A stretch of 64,000 bases of DNA, from positions 496,001 through 560,000 of the forward strand of contig JBLDXI010000048.1 in NCBI GenBank assembly GCA_047495785.1, in the 5' to 3' direction. Of this stretch, positions 1 to 13,131 are shown piece by piece (positions within the stretch are counted from its first letter, which is position 1; every line of letters starts with the position of its first letter). This stretch comes from Lepidodermella squamata. Taxonomy: Eukaryota > Gastrotricha. The notes beneath the pieces were generated by a model that was not told where the DNA came from, ran no database searches, and saw only the letters and a list, made by a program, of their open reading frames with translations. Made by a program: the position numbers and the translations under genes.

Positions 1-3000
1 TACCTAATCAAATGGCTCGGCTGGTCTCACCTGCATAACACCTGGGAAACCGAAGACGGGTTGTTCGATCAAGGTGTGGCTGGGTTGAAGAAACTCGAAA
101 ATTACAAGAAGAAGCTGAAGGAACAAGCCAGAGCTAAGCGGAAAGGCGGTCGTGATGAGGAGGAGTGGTATAATGTTCAGGATGAAATGGAGTCGCAACT
201 TCTGAGTGAATACTGCCAACTCGAGAGGATTATTGCTGAAAATGAAGATTCAGGTGATTTGTTGTGTAAATGGAAGTGTCTACCCTACAGTGAGTGTACC
301 TGGGAAGACTCGGCGCTGATAAAAAAGCGATTCACCCCTCTCCTCGAGCAATATCGGCACCTTCATACTAATCGAAAGGTGACGCTATGGCCGACTCCGA
401 AGGGCGCGGGTCCAAAGGTCAAAGCGGCGAGGCAAGGTTCGAGACGTGATAAAATGATACTCCAAAATCAGCCGGATTACATCGGTAGAATGGAGGCCAA
501 CGCCGACGGACCTGCCTTGCAATTACGGTCTTATCAACTGGCAGGTATCAACTTTTTGCATCGATCCTGGGTCTCGTCTCGCTCAGTCGTTTTAGCCGAT
601 GAAATGGGGTTGGGTAAAACTGTTGAAATCGCGACTTTCCTCTCAGTTCTCTACCATGAGCATAATATTACCGGACCGTTCTTGGTTGTTATCCCGCTGT
701 CAACTGTCGTCGGCTGGCAACGAGAATTTGCGATATGGTGCCCTGAAATGTATACCGTGACGTATTTGGGCGACGCTCAATCGCGCCAAATGATTCGCGA
801 GTACGAATGGTGGCACCCTGATCGGCGGCATTTGAAGTTCAACGTGTTGATAACCACGTACGAAATCGTTTTACGCGACAAGTCTTTCCTCGGCTCCGTT
901 GACTGGGCCGCGCTGGTCGTCGATGAAGCGCATCGGTTGAAAAACGACGATTCACTGCTGTATCGGACGCTGCAGCCGCCGAACTTTCCGACTGAGTACC
1001 GAATTTTGGTCACTGGCACGCCTTTGCAGAATACGCTGAAAGAACTTTGGGCGTTGTTGCATTTTGCGAATCCGGAACACTTCGATGACTGGTCGGCCTT
1101 TGAAGAACGGTGTACGGCAGCGCAACGGGGCGGAGCGGTTCCGCTTCAGGGCCTTCATCAAGAACTTGTGCCTTTCATTCTTAGGTAAGAAATTGTATTT
1201 TTTTAAATCGAAAATTTATTTTTTTATCGATTTTCTCAAAATGCTCATTTTTCCTATTGAATTATTCGATAGAACTATAAAATATGTTTGAAATATAGCC
1301 AGCGATTGAAAATTCTTGAATTTTGATCAAATAATTGCGTTTAATCCAATAATTCTTAATTTTTTGTATTTTTTTAGACGAACGAAGCGTGTTGTTGAAA
1401 AAGAGCTGCCAGCGAAAATCGAACGAATTTTGCGAGTTCCAATGACGCAACGCCAGAAGCAGATTTACCAATGGCTTTTGGCGAGAAATTACGCCGAACT
1501 GACGCGATCCGCGACAGCCGGTGGGACATTCAGCGGCAGTCTCATCAACGTTGTTATGGAGCTGAAAAAGTGCTGCAACCACTGCGATCTCATTATCAAG
1601 CCTGACATCGACTACACGGGCCAACAGGACGTGTTGGACCCGAGTTTGGGCGAAAACGAAGCGTTAATCACCCCGAGACTTGCCGCATTGCTAAGGTAGC
1701 TAGTTTTCTATCTATCCATATTCGAATATTTTCATATTTAGAAAACTTCGAAATTATGTTTTGAATAAAAAGTTGAAGAAATAGCATTTAATCCGAAACC
1801 AGATGTCCTTTTTCTCCTCCTGAATTCTCAGTGTTTAATCATTTATTGTTTATAAAGTAAGATTTTTTTCAAAATTGGCTGAAGTCATTGTTATAACAGA
1901 AGGGCCGAATTTCTTTGAATTATTGCTCAATTACTCATTTTTGGTTTTAAAAGGCTTCATTTCATTTACGAAAGCGAGTGCAATGTTTTGTGCGAAGTGA
2001 AATTTTTCCTGTATCAATTTTTGCTAATCTGATTTTTTGTCCATAATTAACGATTTTTTTGCCAAAGGGGTCCAGTTTAGGGTTCCGGCATTGAGTTTCC
2101 ACACATTTTCAGGTCTGATTCGAGGCCTCTATTTTTTCATTATAAACCGAATTTTAGCACATTAGTACGCTATCAGCGGACATTTAGGAATCTTACTTCA
2201 GCCAGCATAGCCCATATCGATTTTTTTAATAGATGATTTTCTCGATATCTATTAGCAGTCATGCAAGCCAATATTGAAAATTCATCCCCATACCTGGTTG
2301 CCAAAATTAAAGCTCAAAGCGGGCTTGAAAGACTTCAATAATGAATAATGAGTCGCAAATGCCCGAAATCAGAAACATTTGATGATACAGCGTTTAAATT
2401 TTGAGCTTAAACCTCATTTTCAGTCTCGCAACTTTTTATATGGCTTTTTTCTTCACTTTATTGATGAATAATTATTGATGTGCATCGAAAATCGTTATGC
2501 AAATTCTTTCATAGCAAGCTGATGTTGCGCTAAAATTGATAGCAATTGCTGCTTCGGAGAAAATTAAACTAATTTTTCAATGATATTATTTCAGGAGGTC
2601 CGGTAAATTGATGCTTCTCGACAAGCTGCTGCACCGGTTGAAAGCCGGGGGCCACCGCGTGCTCATATTCTCGCAAATGGTGCGGATGCTCGACGTGCTC
2701 GGCGACTATCTCCGCTGGCGCCGCTTTCCGTTCCAGCGCCTCGACGGCCAAACAAGCGCTGTCGCGCGGCGGCAATCGCTCGACCACTTCAACGCACCCG
2801 GTTCGACTGATTTCGCATTCCTGCTATCAACCCGAGCCGGCGGTTTAGGCCTCAATCTCTGCACGGCTGATACCGTGGTAATCTACGACTCGGACTGGAA
2901 CCCGCAGAACGATCTGCAGGCCGCGGCCAGGGCGCATCGTATCGGCCAAAAGAACCAGGTCTCAGTCTACCGCTTGGTGACGCAATTTTCGGTCGAAGAG

Positions 3001-6000
3001 CACATTTTGGAGCAGTGCAAGAAGAAAATGGTTCTCGATCATTTGGTCATTCAGCGAATGGACGCGTCGGGTCGGACCGTACTGGCCGGGGGTGGGCGGG
3101 GCGCAACAGGCGGCGCGTCGGCTTTCACCCACGAAGAACTTACCGCATTGCTCAAATTCGGAGCTGCTGAGTTGTTCCAGAAATCGGGCTCTGATAACCC
3201 TGATGAAAAATCGAATGATAACAATAATAACGGTGGGCCGGGCGACAATCCGGAGGGGGCGGAGCTTGTTGTTAACGTCGATGAAATTCTTCAGTCGGCC
3301 GAGGCTGAGTCCGCGTCTCAGGTCAACAATCAGAACCCGTTGATACCAGCCCACGAAGAGTTTTTAGCTCAATTCCGAGTGATAACCCTGCGTGAGTTGA
3401 ATCAGGACGACGAATTGGGTGATTTGGAGGCGAAAAAACCGTCGCCGGGCGAGGCGAACCAGGGCCCGGATTGGGAGGAAATCATGCCCGAGCACATTCG
3501 GCGGCGCGTCCTCGACGAGTATGACAGTAAATTCGCGCAGGATGACGCTGATTTGCACGATGCGATGGATGCTCAGGATACTTACAAATCAACTCGGGTG
3601 AGACTCATTTTCCATGCAATTTTCACATGTTTTCAAGAAAAATTCCTAAATAAAAACTTCTTTGAAAGGCGACCCGTGTTAGTTTTGATGATCAAATTAT
3701 TCGATTTTTCCTCGCGTTGGAAATTTGGAAATAATACACTATTTTTTTGGCGCAATGCAAATTTTGCAGCTCATCAGTGTTGCGCAACAATAATTCGCCT
3801 AATGATCTCACAATAAGCCTCATGTCTGCCACATTTTCGAGGGCTTCATAATTTTTCCATCATTCATCACAATTTCTGTTGACAAGTCAGCTTAAGTTGT
3901 CAAGTTCATTTTCCAGAAGTAAGAAACGAGCAAATTCCCGACTCGCCATTTAATTTAATGTAGATTCGATTGGTAAAATTTAAAACGGTTTTTATACGAA
4001 ATTTCCGACTTTATATTTGAATAATCTTCAGGGTTAATGCGTTCAGAATATTTGCGATTTGCGAAACCGACAACATTTCGACCCAAATATAGGGGGCACA
4101 TGAAACAACCCCATAAGTGGGATACTGCTGGGTAGCCTATTGAAGGAAATGCTAGAGATGTTCTATTTGACATTGCTGGGTTTCAAGTTTAAGTTGGAAA
4201 TTTCGGAAGTCCCTATTTCTCGTGCAAGTTTAGTGGTTCACGACTGCTGCTCTGTGATCAATACTGAAACAGCTAGCAATTTCGTATAGCCTTTCTTACA
4301 TACTTTACAATGGTATCTCACTAATCACGATTTTCCATTGGATTTTTCGATTTTTTGTATGGAACAAGGTCGATTCAAATTCAGACAATATTGAACAAGT
4401 TGAGCCGCATGAGGAGCCAGTAGTTGGCTGGATGCGTAGAAGTTCTTTTCCAATCAAAGCCGTCGGAACTGTAGTACCCTGTGTTGCTTATAGACGTCAA
4501 ATATAATACCTCAAAATTCGACCGGAACATAAAAATGGCCAAAAAATAACCCACTGAAGTAGCTGAAGGGCGCAATCTTAAATTATTTATAAATTTCTTA
4601 GTTGTTTTCACGTTGCTCCTTAGCTGAAGAGGTTTCAACTTTAACACTCGAAATAAATACTCGTTTTCATAGTCTCTTAAACGTAACTAAGCGCCGGCCA
4701 TCTGCCATTAACCTATTCTTATGCCTAGTTAATGTGATGGCAGACCACGTTTATATTCAATTAATCAAGTACACGAAAACAAACAATAAAGCGACACATG
4801 AGTACTCAAGTTTAAGAGCGCTCTTTATAGCAGCACGAAAAATTACTCGCGCTAAATTTCATTAAATATGACTAAAAACACCACATTTTTGTTTTAAAAT
4901 TGGGGTAATTATTAAAATGGCGTGATATTTTTTACTTCGCTGTTTGAAATTTGGGTAAAGTACCTACTTTTGAAAAATTCCTTAATTAATTCTAAAATAA
5001 TAACCCGAGAGATGAAAATAAAATGAAAATAATAGTTCCATTTCTATATTTAGGATAAAAAAGCGAAAGATGCTGGAAGTGGTGCGTCATCTGAGCGAGG
5101 TGATTCCGACGAAGAGGAAGAAGAGGAGGAGGAAGCGGACGATGAGAGCGAGGAGGAGAGCCGAAAACGCGGTCGACATCGCGGCGCCGGCTCTCGCTTC
5201 ATGGGCTTCACCTCGGCCGAGTTGAAACGGCTTGTCCGGGCGCTACACCACTTTCCCGACCCGATGAACCGATTGGATGCGATATCGAGTGAAGCGCGCC
5301 TCGAGGATAAGTCGTCTCGGGCCATCGGCGAAGTTTGCGGGCAGATTCTGAGGAATTGCCAGGAGGCGATTGAGAAGGCGGAAACTGAACCGCAGGCTGA
5401 CCTGAACCAAGCAGTTGTTATCAAATCTCATAAACAACAGTGCCATGTAAGTTTTCGTTTCGTATTCGCTTTTCGCTTTTATAGATCAAGAGCTCTGCGT
5501 GAAATGATCCGCGCAATTTAACTTGATAAAGCCGCTTGCCTTCCCTTTTTAGGGAAAATTCTATTTGGTCCTATTCTAGTCCGAGGTGGCTAGTTTTTCG
5601 AATTTCAAATAGATAAGTCTGTTTGAAATTCATGAGCAAAATAAAACGAATAGCTAATGTTCTTTTTTTACTTGTGGATTTTATATAAAGATAAAACCAC
5701 GATTTTAAAGCTCCAATATTACGAAATTTGGAAATATATTTGGCTTGGATCCAAGGCGATTTGTTTCAGGGATGCAATTGATTTTTTTTTCGGAAATTTC
5801 AGTATTCTTGGTTTTTCGAAGAGCCTGGACATTTCATCATATTTGGAACACGCCAATCGGCATCCTATCCATCTGTAGGATTTATAGAATTTTTAGAAAT
5901 TGATTGATTTTGAATAACAGATCCTAAAATCCTAAAATAGCAAGCATTTTCTTGTAATTTAAAAATTTATTAATTTGTAGTATTCTGTGCTAAATCGATT

Positions 6001-8734
6001 TCATCTGGAATTCTCAGTTCAATTGAAGTAATTGAAAAACTAACTACTTATTTTTTCGAAGATTTTCGGGTTTTTTTCAATTTGAAATATTTTCGAAATT
6101 TGTATGAAATAATATTACAATGTCATTATGAAATATACCCAATTTGTGTTACCTCTTTTCATTTTTTCCATTTTATTTCATTCAGGTAAAAGTCGGACCA
6201 ATCAGTATTAACGCGACGAAATTGCTCAATTCACTCAAAGCACTGCAACCCCTCGCCAGCATCGACAAACTTCTCGCGAAAATCGATGATCGAACGTTCA
6301 AAGCACCTCGCTGGGCGGCGAAAGCCGTTCTGAAATCGATCGGAGAGGACCAAACCACCGCCGCCCCGGCCGCCCCTGAATGGACCCCTGCCGATGACAG
6401 GGCGTTACTCCGCGGTGTGGCTGATTACGGCCTCGGCGCGTGGGAACAACTCAGAATGGACGCAGATCTCGGCCTGAAGAGTAAAATCTTGCCACCCCAC
6501 GGCGGCCGGCCAAATGCCAGGGATTTACACACCCGGTTCGATTTTTTGATGAATAAAATCGCGGCGGTTAAGACAGCGACCGGTGGTGATAAACCGGCGG
6601 CGAAACCTCGTAAATCTGCGCAAAATCAACCGCCCGGCTCGAATCAGTCGAATAAACTGAAAAGTGCGGAGAATAAAGCCTCGAAATCGTCGACAAAGGC
6701 GAAACAGCCGAGGACTAGCTCTGTCAATGACCGCAAAAACACCGTGTCGCGGAAATCTAGTTCGAAGGTCGTGAATAAAAACGAGAATTCGAACAGTGGC
6801 GACACCGCGTCGGGCGGGTCGAGTGATGAAATCGACCCGGAGGTGTATGAAAAATGCCGCTCGTTGTTGAAGCCGATGAAAAAGGCGTTGTTGCGCATTC
6901 AGGAGGCGGAGAAGAAGCGCGAGGCGTCGCGGCCGAAGCCGAACCGCGAGGAGGGTGAAATTACGAACTCGGACGAGAGCCGGCCCAACTCGGTTGAATT
7001 ATCGGCGGAATTTTCTGACGATCTCGTACAGGTGAGATTTATCTGATTTTTTCTATGAGCCGAATTCAACTTTGGTGGTAGAAATTCCTAGATAGATGCT
7101 TGATAAAGTAGTATCTCTTCAAATATTGGCAATTATGTTCCCGAAATATCGCTGTGATTTAGTTTTAAGCGATCAGTTCGAAAACTTTTCGAAAAATTCT
7201 CAGCCTTAATTCGAAAAATGCCATAATTCCCAAATTTTGTGATTCCTACAACACAAATTCCGACCTGTAAATTTTATGGAATAATTTTCGCAGAAATTCA
7301 TTTCTTCACTTTTTTATTTTTCATTTCTCGGCAATTTTCAAAGCGGTTTCGAATCAAAAGTGAACAACGATTTTGTCTGAATTTTTCAAATTTCCTGTAG
7401 TAGCTGCATCTCAACTTGATTATATTTGACATTTGACCGTCATGTGCATGCTTTTATCCACCTAGATAGCAAAATTGAAAAATTGAATTTCGGCCATAAC
7501 TGGGTCAAATCGCGTTCATTGTTCATCGATATCTGCGGAATTTTTTTTAGAAATTCCTCAACTTTATTTTTTTATTCATTCTATTTTTATGAAAGGTGGG
7601 TAACTACATCGGCCAGTGCACGCGAACGTTGGAAGACGAAGGCGAGGAGGACATCCGGAAATGGAAGAAGGAGCTGTGGCGGTTCGTCGCCATTTTCTCA
7701 ACCACCTCAGCCGGCCGTCTGTACAAAATGTACAAATCGGCAAAAACGCGAAAACACACGCCGCAACCGAAAAGCGCGCCCAACCCGTCGCCTCACCTCG
7801 CCTCGCCTCGAGCCGCAGTCGGACCACCCCGGCGCGATTCGAAACTGGCGGTGGCGAACAAGGACCCGCTGGCCTCAACTACCTCAACAAGCGCCTCGCG
7901 GTCGAATTCGAACGTGGCGCCAACTGCGACTGTTAATGCCCCTCATCATGCGAATAACAGCGGGAACAATAACAGCAGCAACAACCACTCGTCTTCAACA
8001 TCGTCGCATAATCACCATCACCCACCGCAGCCTCAGCAACAACAGCAGCAGCATTCCTCCTCGGGCCATCACCATCATCATCACCATCCACCGGCTGGAA
8101 GTAGTAGTGGTGGTGGGTCATCTTTCCAAAGCCCACTTGCCCTCGAATCTGACAGCAGCAGTAAAGGGTAAATCAATGTTTTTTTAAAGCTGTTTATATG
8201 TGTTGAAGAAATTATTAACATTTAATTTCAGAAATTTTTGCATTTTATTGAGAATTTTCGTTTTATCCTTTCAGATGGAATCAGCGGCCGACTACAATAA
8301 CTCATCGGCCAGCCCCGGTTAGCTCATCAGGCCATTCCGGCTCGTCGACTCGCGAAGAAGGTCGCAGTCGAGAAGGCCGCGAGAGCCGATGGTCGTCCGT
8401 TGCGCCTTCCAACCACAGCAATAATTCAAACTCATCCATGACTCGCGTGTCGATGTTGGACAGCTCGGATCGGGGCGATTCGGCCGCGTCTTCGTGGGGC
8501 CGGTCGCAGCACTCGTCTAGCAGCTATGGCAATAGCAGCAAACCGGCGAGTAATTCTGGCCAAGCTCTTTCCACATCGTCCAGCCGCGACAACCGGCCGC
8601 GTGATCCAAGGTATGCATTTTAATTTTCGCTATTTTATTTAAACGAAATTTCGATTTTTATACGCAGAGTTCCTCAGCCCAGTTTATCTTCCTCAAAACT
8701 CCAGTACGACCGCTCTTCAAAAGGTCTTCGGTGA
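1..8734 (+). CDS. CHD1: CHD1 chromodomain-helicase-DNA-binding protein, 5' truncated by window edge
   Basis: This is an ATP-dependent nucleosome remodeller that reads methylated H3K4 and works with elongating RNA polymerase II. Eight exons splice in phase: 1-1184, 1378-1695, 2595-3597, 5054-5446, 6186-7031, 7596-8167, 8275-8610, 8668-8734, giving 1572 residues. The window opens inside chromodomain 1 ([15 protein letters not shown]); chromodomain 2 follows ([17 protein letters not shown]). The SNF2 motor has ADEMGLGKT (Walker A), VVDEAH (Walker B), LVTGTPLQN, and in exon 3 the helicase-C motifs [13 protein letters not shown] and AHRIGQ. Exons 4-5 hold an acidic stretch and the SANT/SLIDE-like DNA-binding region ([21 protein letters not shown]). 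Exon 6 starts with the CHCT domain ([21 protein letters not shown]). The tail is low-complexity (Asn, His, Gln, Ser). AATAAA lies at 8749-8754, 15 nt after the stop. The N-terminus lies outside the window. Family assignment is certain; the last two exons rest on splice-phase logic. Confidence 0.95.
2150..2226. repeat. Diverged copy of a dispersed repeat (CHD1 intron 2)
   Basis: Inside the 899-nt CHD1 intron, the stretch around CGCTATCAGCGG...ACTTCAGCC...ATATCGAT matches, with substitutions, the better preserved copies near 60050-60260 and 63470-63690. I see no coding potential. Confidence 0.5.
4085..4180. repeat. Partial copy of a repeat shared with 33.65 kb
   Basis: Within CHD1 intron 3 (3598-5053) the string GATACTGCTGGGTAGCCT and its flanks resemble GGTACTGCTGGATAGCCT near 33666. 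Roughly two thirds of about 40 positions agree by eye. This is probably a decayed mobile element. The rest of this 1.46-kb intron shows nothing I recognise. Confidence 0.4.
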
Positions 8735-9700
8735 TTTGGATATTATTGAATAAATAAACAATTATAATTAATCTTAACTTGAAACCCGTGTCTTTTATCA
8801 TCATCATTGGCTGAACGACTAAAATTAAACACAGCTTATAAATATAATGAAAGGTGAAACATAAGATTGGTAATAATGATAATAATAAAAGCGATAGATA
8901 AATACCATCTTCCTCGAAAATCAGTTGTGAAAACAGTGGCAATTTTATCCTGGTTTTTTCCTCCTTAGTAGTTTTTGTTTTGGGTTTTTCTTCGGCTGAT
9001 ATTTCGCAAATAAACGTGCTCATTTTGTATTGATAAAAATAGGCCACTCAACGCCCGATGGATTTTTGATTGTTACGTAACACGCGTTGAATAAAATCTT
9101 GGTTTTTTCTGTTATTTTTGCGGACGCCCAACTGCTGCCCGAATTTTTTTTGAGAAAAATGATCAATAATTTAATGTGCATATCTTTCTTTCCTTCTGTC
9201 CTTGTTCTGTTGTTCAGCTACTAACATCGAAAACTTGAAATCATTCGTTTCCTTCAAACTGCTCTTGTGCAGCTGTTTCACTCAACTTTGCGGCACACAT
9301 CGATGCGTCTATATTATTATAATTCTTCTGTATGAAACGTGATGATACAATACTACAATTCACTATACATATCGCGTTTAACTTGTTTTCATATTCATAT
9401 TTTGATGCGTCTATATTGAAATGATAATACGTATCTGATACATTTCACTGCGGTAAATATATCTAAATATCTTTGAACTACGTGCACCAAACGTAGGCTT
9501 TAGAAGAAGAGAACAAATTTGAATAAAAATTCGGAAATTCAAAAAAGCGGAGCGTTTTATTCGAGTAAAATAATATTATGCATCGACCACATTCACAACT
9601 AAGCTCAAAGCTAAAATTTGATCGACGTAAACATTATCAAGTTTTAGGTATAGAAACCCATTCAGGCAACGAGTGGCAAAATATGCTAAGTTTCGAGAAG
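8735..9700. other. Intergenic, CHD1 3' end to a small minus-strand gene
   Basis: AT-rich. It contains the CHD1 poly(A) signal (8749-8754) and, for the opposite strand, TTTATT at 9556-9561 (AATAAA on the minus strand), which would serve the gene ending at 9701. The open frames here look like chance frames. Confidence 0.5.
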
Positions 9701-9937
9701 TCATTTGTTCCGTGAATATTCCAGTTCTTTCGGCTTATCCTTGCTCCTCAGAGCATAGTTGTTCGAGCTTGTCTTGACGCTGGATATATATTTCTTGAAG
9801 TTTGCTTCATTTGCGTCAAACTGGCGTTCCATTTCGCGGAATGCCTCATCGTGACTTTGCGAAAAAATGGGGCTGCTGCCCATGTCAAACGATGCAAACG
9901 CCAGTCCGCGCTCCAGTGGTTGAATTTCAGTTGACAT
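9701..9937 (-). CDS. Unrecognised 78-aa protein
   Basis: Single-exon frame on the minus strand; the first true ATG is at 9937 (the frame extends two codons upstream to a TTG). The product starts MSTEIQPLERGLAFASFDMG and ends in a charged region rich in Lys, Ser and Glu. It has no signal peptide and no membrane segment. I do not recognise the family. Support for a real gene comes from protein-like composition, a minus-strand AATAAA about 140 nt past the stop (9561-9556), and its head-to-head position with a possible gene at 10466, which would share a promoter region of about 0.5 kb. No homology was tested. Confidence 0.45.
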   Translation of the reverse strand: MSTEIQPLERGLAFASFDMGSSPIFSQSHDEAFREMERQFDANEANFKKYISSVKTSSNNYALRSKDKPKELEYSRNK

Positions 9938-10465
9938 TTTCAATATTAATTATTAGTGTAATCTAAACAAAAGAGTTGTGCGCTCACTCAACCTGCTACC
10001 GGTTATTGCAACTTCGAAAAGAGTAAAAAAAAAACAAAGATAAGTGTGAGCAGAACGACAAACAGAAATAAACTAAACTTGCAAACAATAAAACATGGCT
10101 AAAACATACAATTTTCACATTTTAGAAGTAAGAAGTTTGAAAGCAGCTTGCATATATTGATACAACTAGACAACAGATAACATATCCATTGTGAAAAATG
10201 ATCATTTACAGTGGGCCCGACTTTTTGCATCATAAGGCATGACAATGGCTTGTGATAACTGATTGCCAAGCGCCGTGGACAAATAGCGTACTCCGCTGTT
10301 GCTTAAATTCTGGCCCGGTTCTCGAAAATTCCTCGATCAGCTGATTTACCTGGAGACGCGTCTTGCGCAACGCAGGTCTTCACATGTAATAGTAGGTTAA
10401 TATTCAAAAATCTTTAAACAATTATAAAATGTACGTATAATAAGTATCTCATAATAATTTAAAAA

Positions 10466-11276
10466 ATGCCGCGCAAAAGCAAAGGAGCAAGTTCGGCGGG
10501 TGGCTTACTGCCTCCTTCGCGTAACGGCCTTCGTCTCCAGCGTCAGCGACTCCGAGCACTTCACAACGCTCACCCTTCGACAACGACAACAATTTTGGCC
10601 TTTTGCAGTATCCATTATATTTGATCTCGGCTCAATGAGATCAGGTCACGGAATAAAGGCATTGCTAGACTTGTCACTATTCTCGTCTCCTCTAGCCTCT
10701 AGCAACATCTTCGGGATAAAGATGTTGCAATATGCCATGGCAAGCGGTGGCTTATGAGGAATGTTCTTTATCAAAAATAGCAATGTGACAGCGCGATTAA
10801 TCGTTGAGAGATTATAAGCAAACTCAAATATATGGCATTGCGCCTAATTTCATGATTGGACACGAATTCCTTGCGTTTGGGCTTTTCGATGAGATGTTCG
10901 ATGGCACGACCAGTCAGATATTCAGCTACCTGGCAGATATCGTTTTCTGAACTGAAATAACATGTCCGTCTTACTATAGTTTCTCTGGGCTTACATCAAC
11001 GAAGCCGCTTTATTGCTACAAGGACCCAATCCGTTAAGACGTGAGAAAGCCCTCGACGTCACGCCATCCATCGACGATTTCAACCTAATTTTCACCAATA
11101 AGTATGTCTTCTTTCTTCATGCTTGACGCGAAGATTGCTGCGCTTTCAGCCTGTCTTCTGTGTTATCACTTATTACTCAGAAATCAGAATATTGCCTTCA
11201 GTCAGCATCTCAAATTCCGATAGCTATCCGCAACGCTTTTAGCGATGAAACCCTGGTTGGATTGGACGAGTTTTGA
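10466..11276 (+). CDS. Possible multi-exon gene of unknown function
   Basis: The 3' half can be spliced coherently. A stretch from about 10819 reads IYGIAPNFMIGHEFLAFGLF and continues to 10947. After a 44-nt intron with a weak GTTTTC donor, FLWAYINEAALLLQGPNPLR begins near 10980. A second intron (about 11099-11148, donor GTATGT, acceptor TTTCAG) then leads to a last exon ending SDETLVGLDEF at the stop 11274-11276. An upstream ATG at 10466 opens MPRKSKGASSAGG, a plausible first exon, but I could not connect it with confidence across 10520-10818. The family is not recognised. Helix-rich stretches suggest a small alpha-helical protein. The 5' half of the model may be wrong. Confidence 0.35.
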
Positions 11277-11277
11277 G

Positions 11278-11584
11278 TCATAGATTCATTGTTTTCAGAG
11301 CTAGCCTTCTGGGGAGGCGTCCCTTCATAGAATGGAATCTTTCCATGCGTTGAGGATCTATCAGCTCATGGACAGCGGAAATTGTTGACCGGAGGACAGG
11401 TTTTCGCAAGGCCTTGATTTTAAGATTCTTCGTAACATCCGTATTCTTATGAGCTTTGCCACTGACACGGGATTGATGATGATTACGAAACTTGCTAATT
11501 GCAATATCTAATTCAGGCCCAATCAGTAAGGGAGATGTAAAGGGTGGTTTCAGTGCAAAACTTAGTTGAAATGAATGTCTCTGA
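11278..11584 (-). CDS. Possible last exon of an unrecognised basic protein
   Basis: A 100-residue open frame on the minus strand, preceded by a good acceptor (CTTTCAG just above 11584). It is rich in Lys/Arg, with segments such as LLIGPELDIAISKFRNHHQS and MKGRLPRRLALKTMNL. The frame has no suitable ATG of its own at the 5' end, so an upstream exon is needed and was not found. Its stop (11278-11280) lies one base beyond the stop of the plus-strand model ending at 11276, so the two would be tail to tail. It could still be a chance frame. Confidence 0.3.
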
Positions 11585-11705
11585 CTGAAAGACAAGTAAT
11601 CTCATTAGTGAAATTTTCATCGCTTTAGCTTTGAGCGTACGGCTAATTGAAAGGTCTATGTGAGTTACAACGAAAATCAAGCCGTTCCTACTTTTTAAAT
11701 TTTAG

Positions 11706-13131
11706 ATGGCTTACAGTAACTTGAATGAGTCAACTAGCGAACTACAAGCGCTGACCAACGAAGACGAGAACGATGCAACTATCGTATCGAATGACAGCCG
11801 GCGTTCCCGTCAGTTCAAGGCGTACAACGAACGCTGGTACATTCTCGTTGTCTTCTCCATTATCAACATCGCTCAAACCGGTGTTTACAACACTTTCGGC
11901 CCTATTGCCTCCACATCGGTGCTTGCCTTCAATTTGACGCAAACAGACGTCGCCCTTCTTCCGAATTGGGCCAATATTGTTTACTTCATTTCAATCGGCC
12001 CGTTTGTCTACCTTATCCAAAACAAAGGTCTAAGACTTTCCGTGGTGCTAACCGCAGCTTTTGTCTGGGCTGGAACTGCAGTAAGACTGCTGCATTTCGG
12101 AGATAATTACCGCGTTTTCTTGCATCTCGGTCAATTCTTGAACAGCATTGCTGGACCGGTTACATTTTTCGCATGCACAGCTGTTAGTTCGGTGTGGTTT
12201 CCAGTTTCGGAGCGGACTTTGGCCACAAGTATCTCGATGCTAACAGCCAATATTGGATCTGGGCTTTCATTTGTGATGGGACCTCTTATTGTAAATTGGT
12301 ACGATTAAATCTCATGAATATTTCGCAAATTATTGAATTTTTTTCAAATTTAGGTTTGCTACTGATTTGAAAGATGCGGGTGCAGTTCGACAAGGCATTG
12401 TATCTCTGTTAACAATTCAGTTCCTCTTCGCCTCATTCATCGTCATCATGACAATTTTTTCATTCCGATCGAAACCACCCACGCCGCCGTCGTTCACCGC
12501 AACCGCCGAGCGAACGTCAATAAAACCCGCGTTAATTTCGGTACTAACAAACCGAGACGCGTGGTTTCTAGTCCTCGTCTACTCGATTTCATCCGGCATG
12601 TGGGGCGGCTGGTTGGCGATCTTGTCCTGGGTAATTCGGTCGAGAGTCGATGAAATCGAAGCCGGTTGGCTTGGGCTAGCTTCTCAATTATCAGGTGCAA
12701 TTGGCGGTATCTTAATCTCAGCATTCGCGTCGAAATTTCAGTCAAAATCAAAACTTTTCGTTATAATCACGTATTTAATGTGCTGCATTTTGGTAACGTG
12801 GAACGTTGTTACCTTCAACTACGCGACTAATTACTACTCGCGATACGGCCTCTGGTTTTGCGTGATTGTTATTTCCGCGTTTTTAAACGCCGGCCAGCCG
12901 CTAATTTGGGAGTCGTGCTGTGAATTGGCATTCCCCGCGCCCGAGTCTGTCGTATCCGCGGTTTTATCCACTGGGAATTCGTTCGTTTCAGCTGTTTTGT
13001 TGATAATTGCCATGGCCCCATCGCTCGGCACCGAATGGATGGACTGGACCTTGGTTGTCACGTTTTGGCTATGCGTACCGATGATTTTGTTATACCGGCC
13101 TGTTCAACGGAGATCTGCGTTAGATCTGTAG
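11706..13131 (+). CDS. SLC49A4: MFS transporter, SLC49 family (SLC49A4/DIRC2-like)
   Basis: Two exons (11706-12298, 12354-13131; phase checked) encode 456 residues with about twelve hydrophobic segments. After a polar N-terminus of about 40 residues, TM1 begins at RWYILVVFSIINIAQTGVYN, followed by TFGPI and DVALLPNWANIVYF, then a GLRLS turn between TM2 and TM3. These features match the SLC49 group (FLVCR1/2, SLC49A3, SLC49A4), best SLC49A4/DIRC2 from memory. SLC49A4 is a lysosomal-membrane transporter reported to export pyridoxine with protons; that substrate is family knowledge and is not visible here. The ATG directly follows an acceptor-like ATTTTAG (ends 11705), suggesting a trans-spliced leader or a 5'UTR intron. 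The only intron is 55 nt. The exact SLC49 subtype is an inference. Confidence 0.85.

Noticed and set aside
7426-8187. Long Arg/Thr-rich frame overlapping CHD1 exon 6
   Set aside because: It is a frame-shifted reading of the CHCT exon; the true frame shows the conserved domain.
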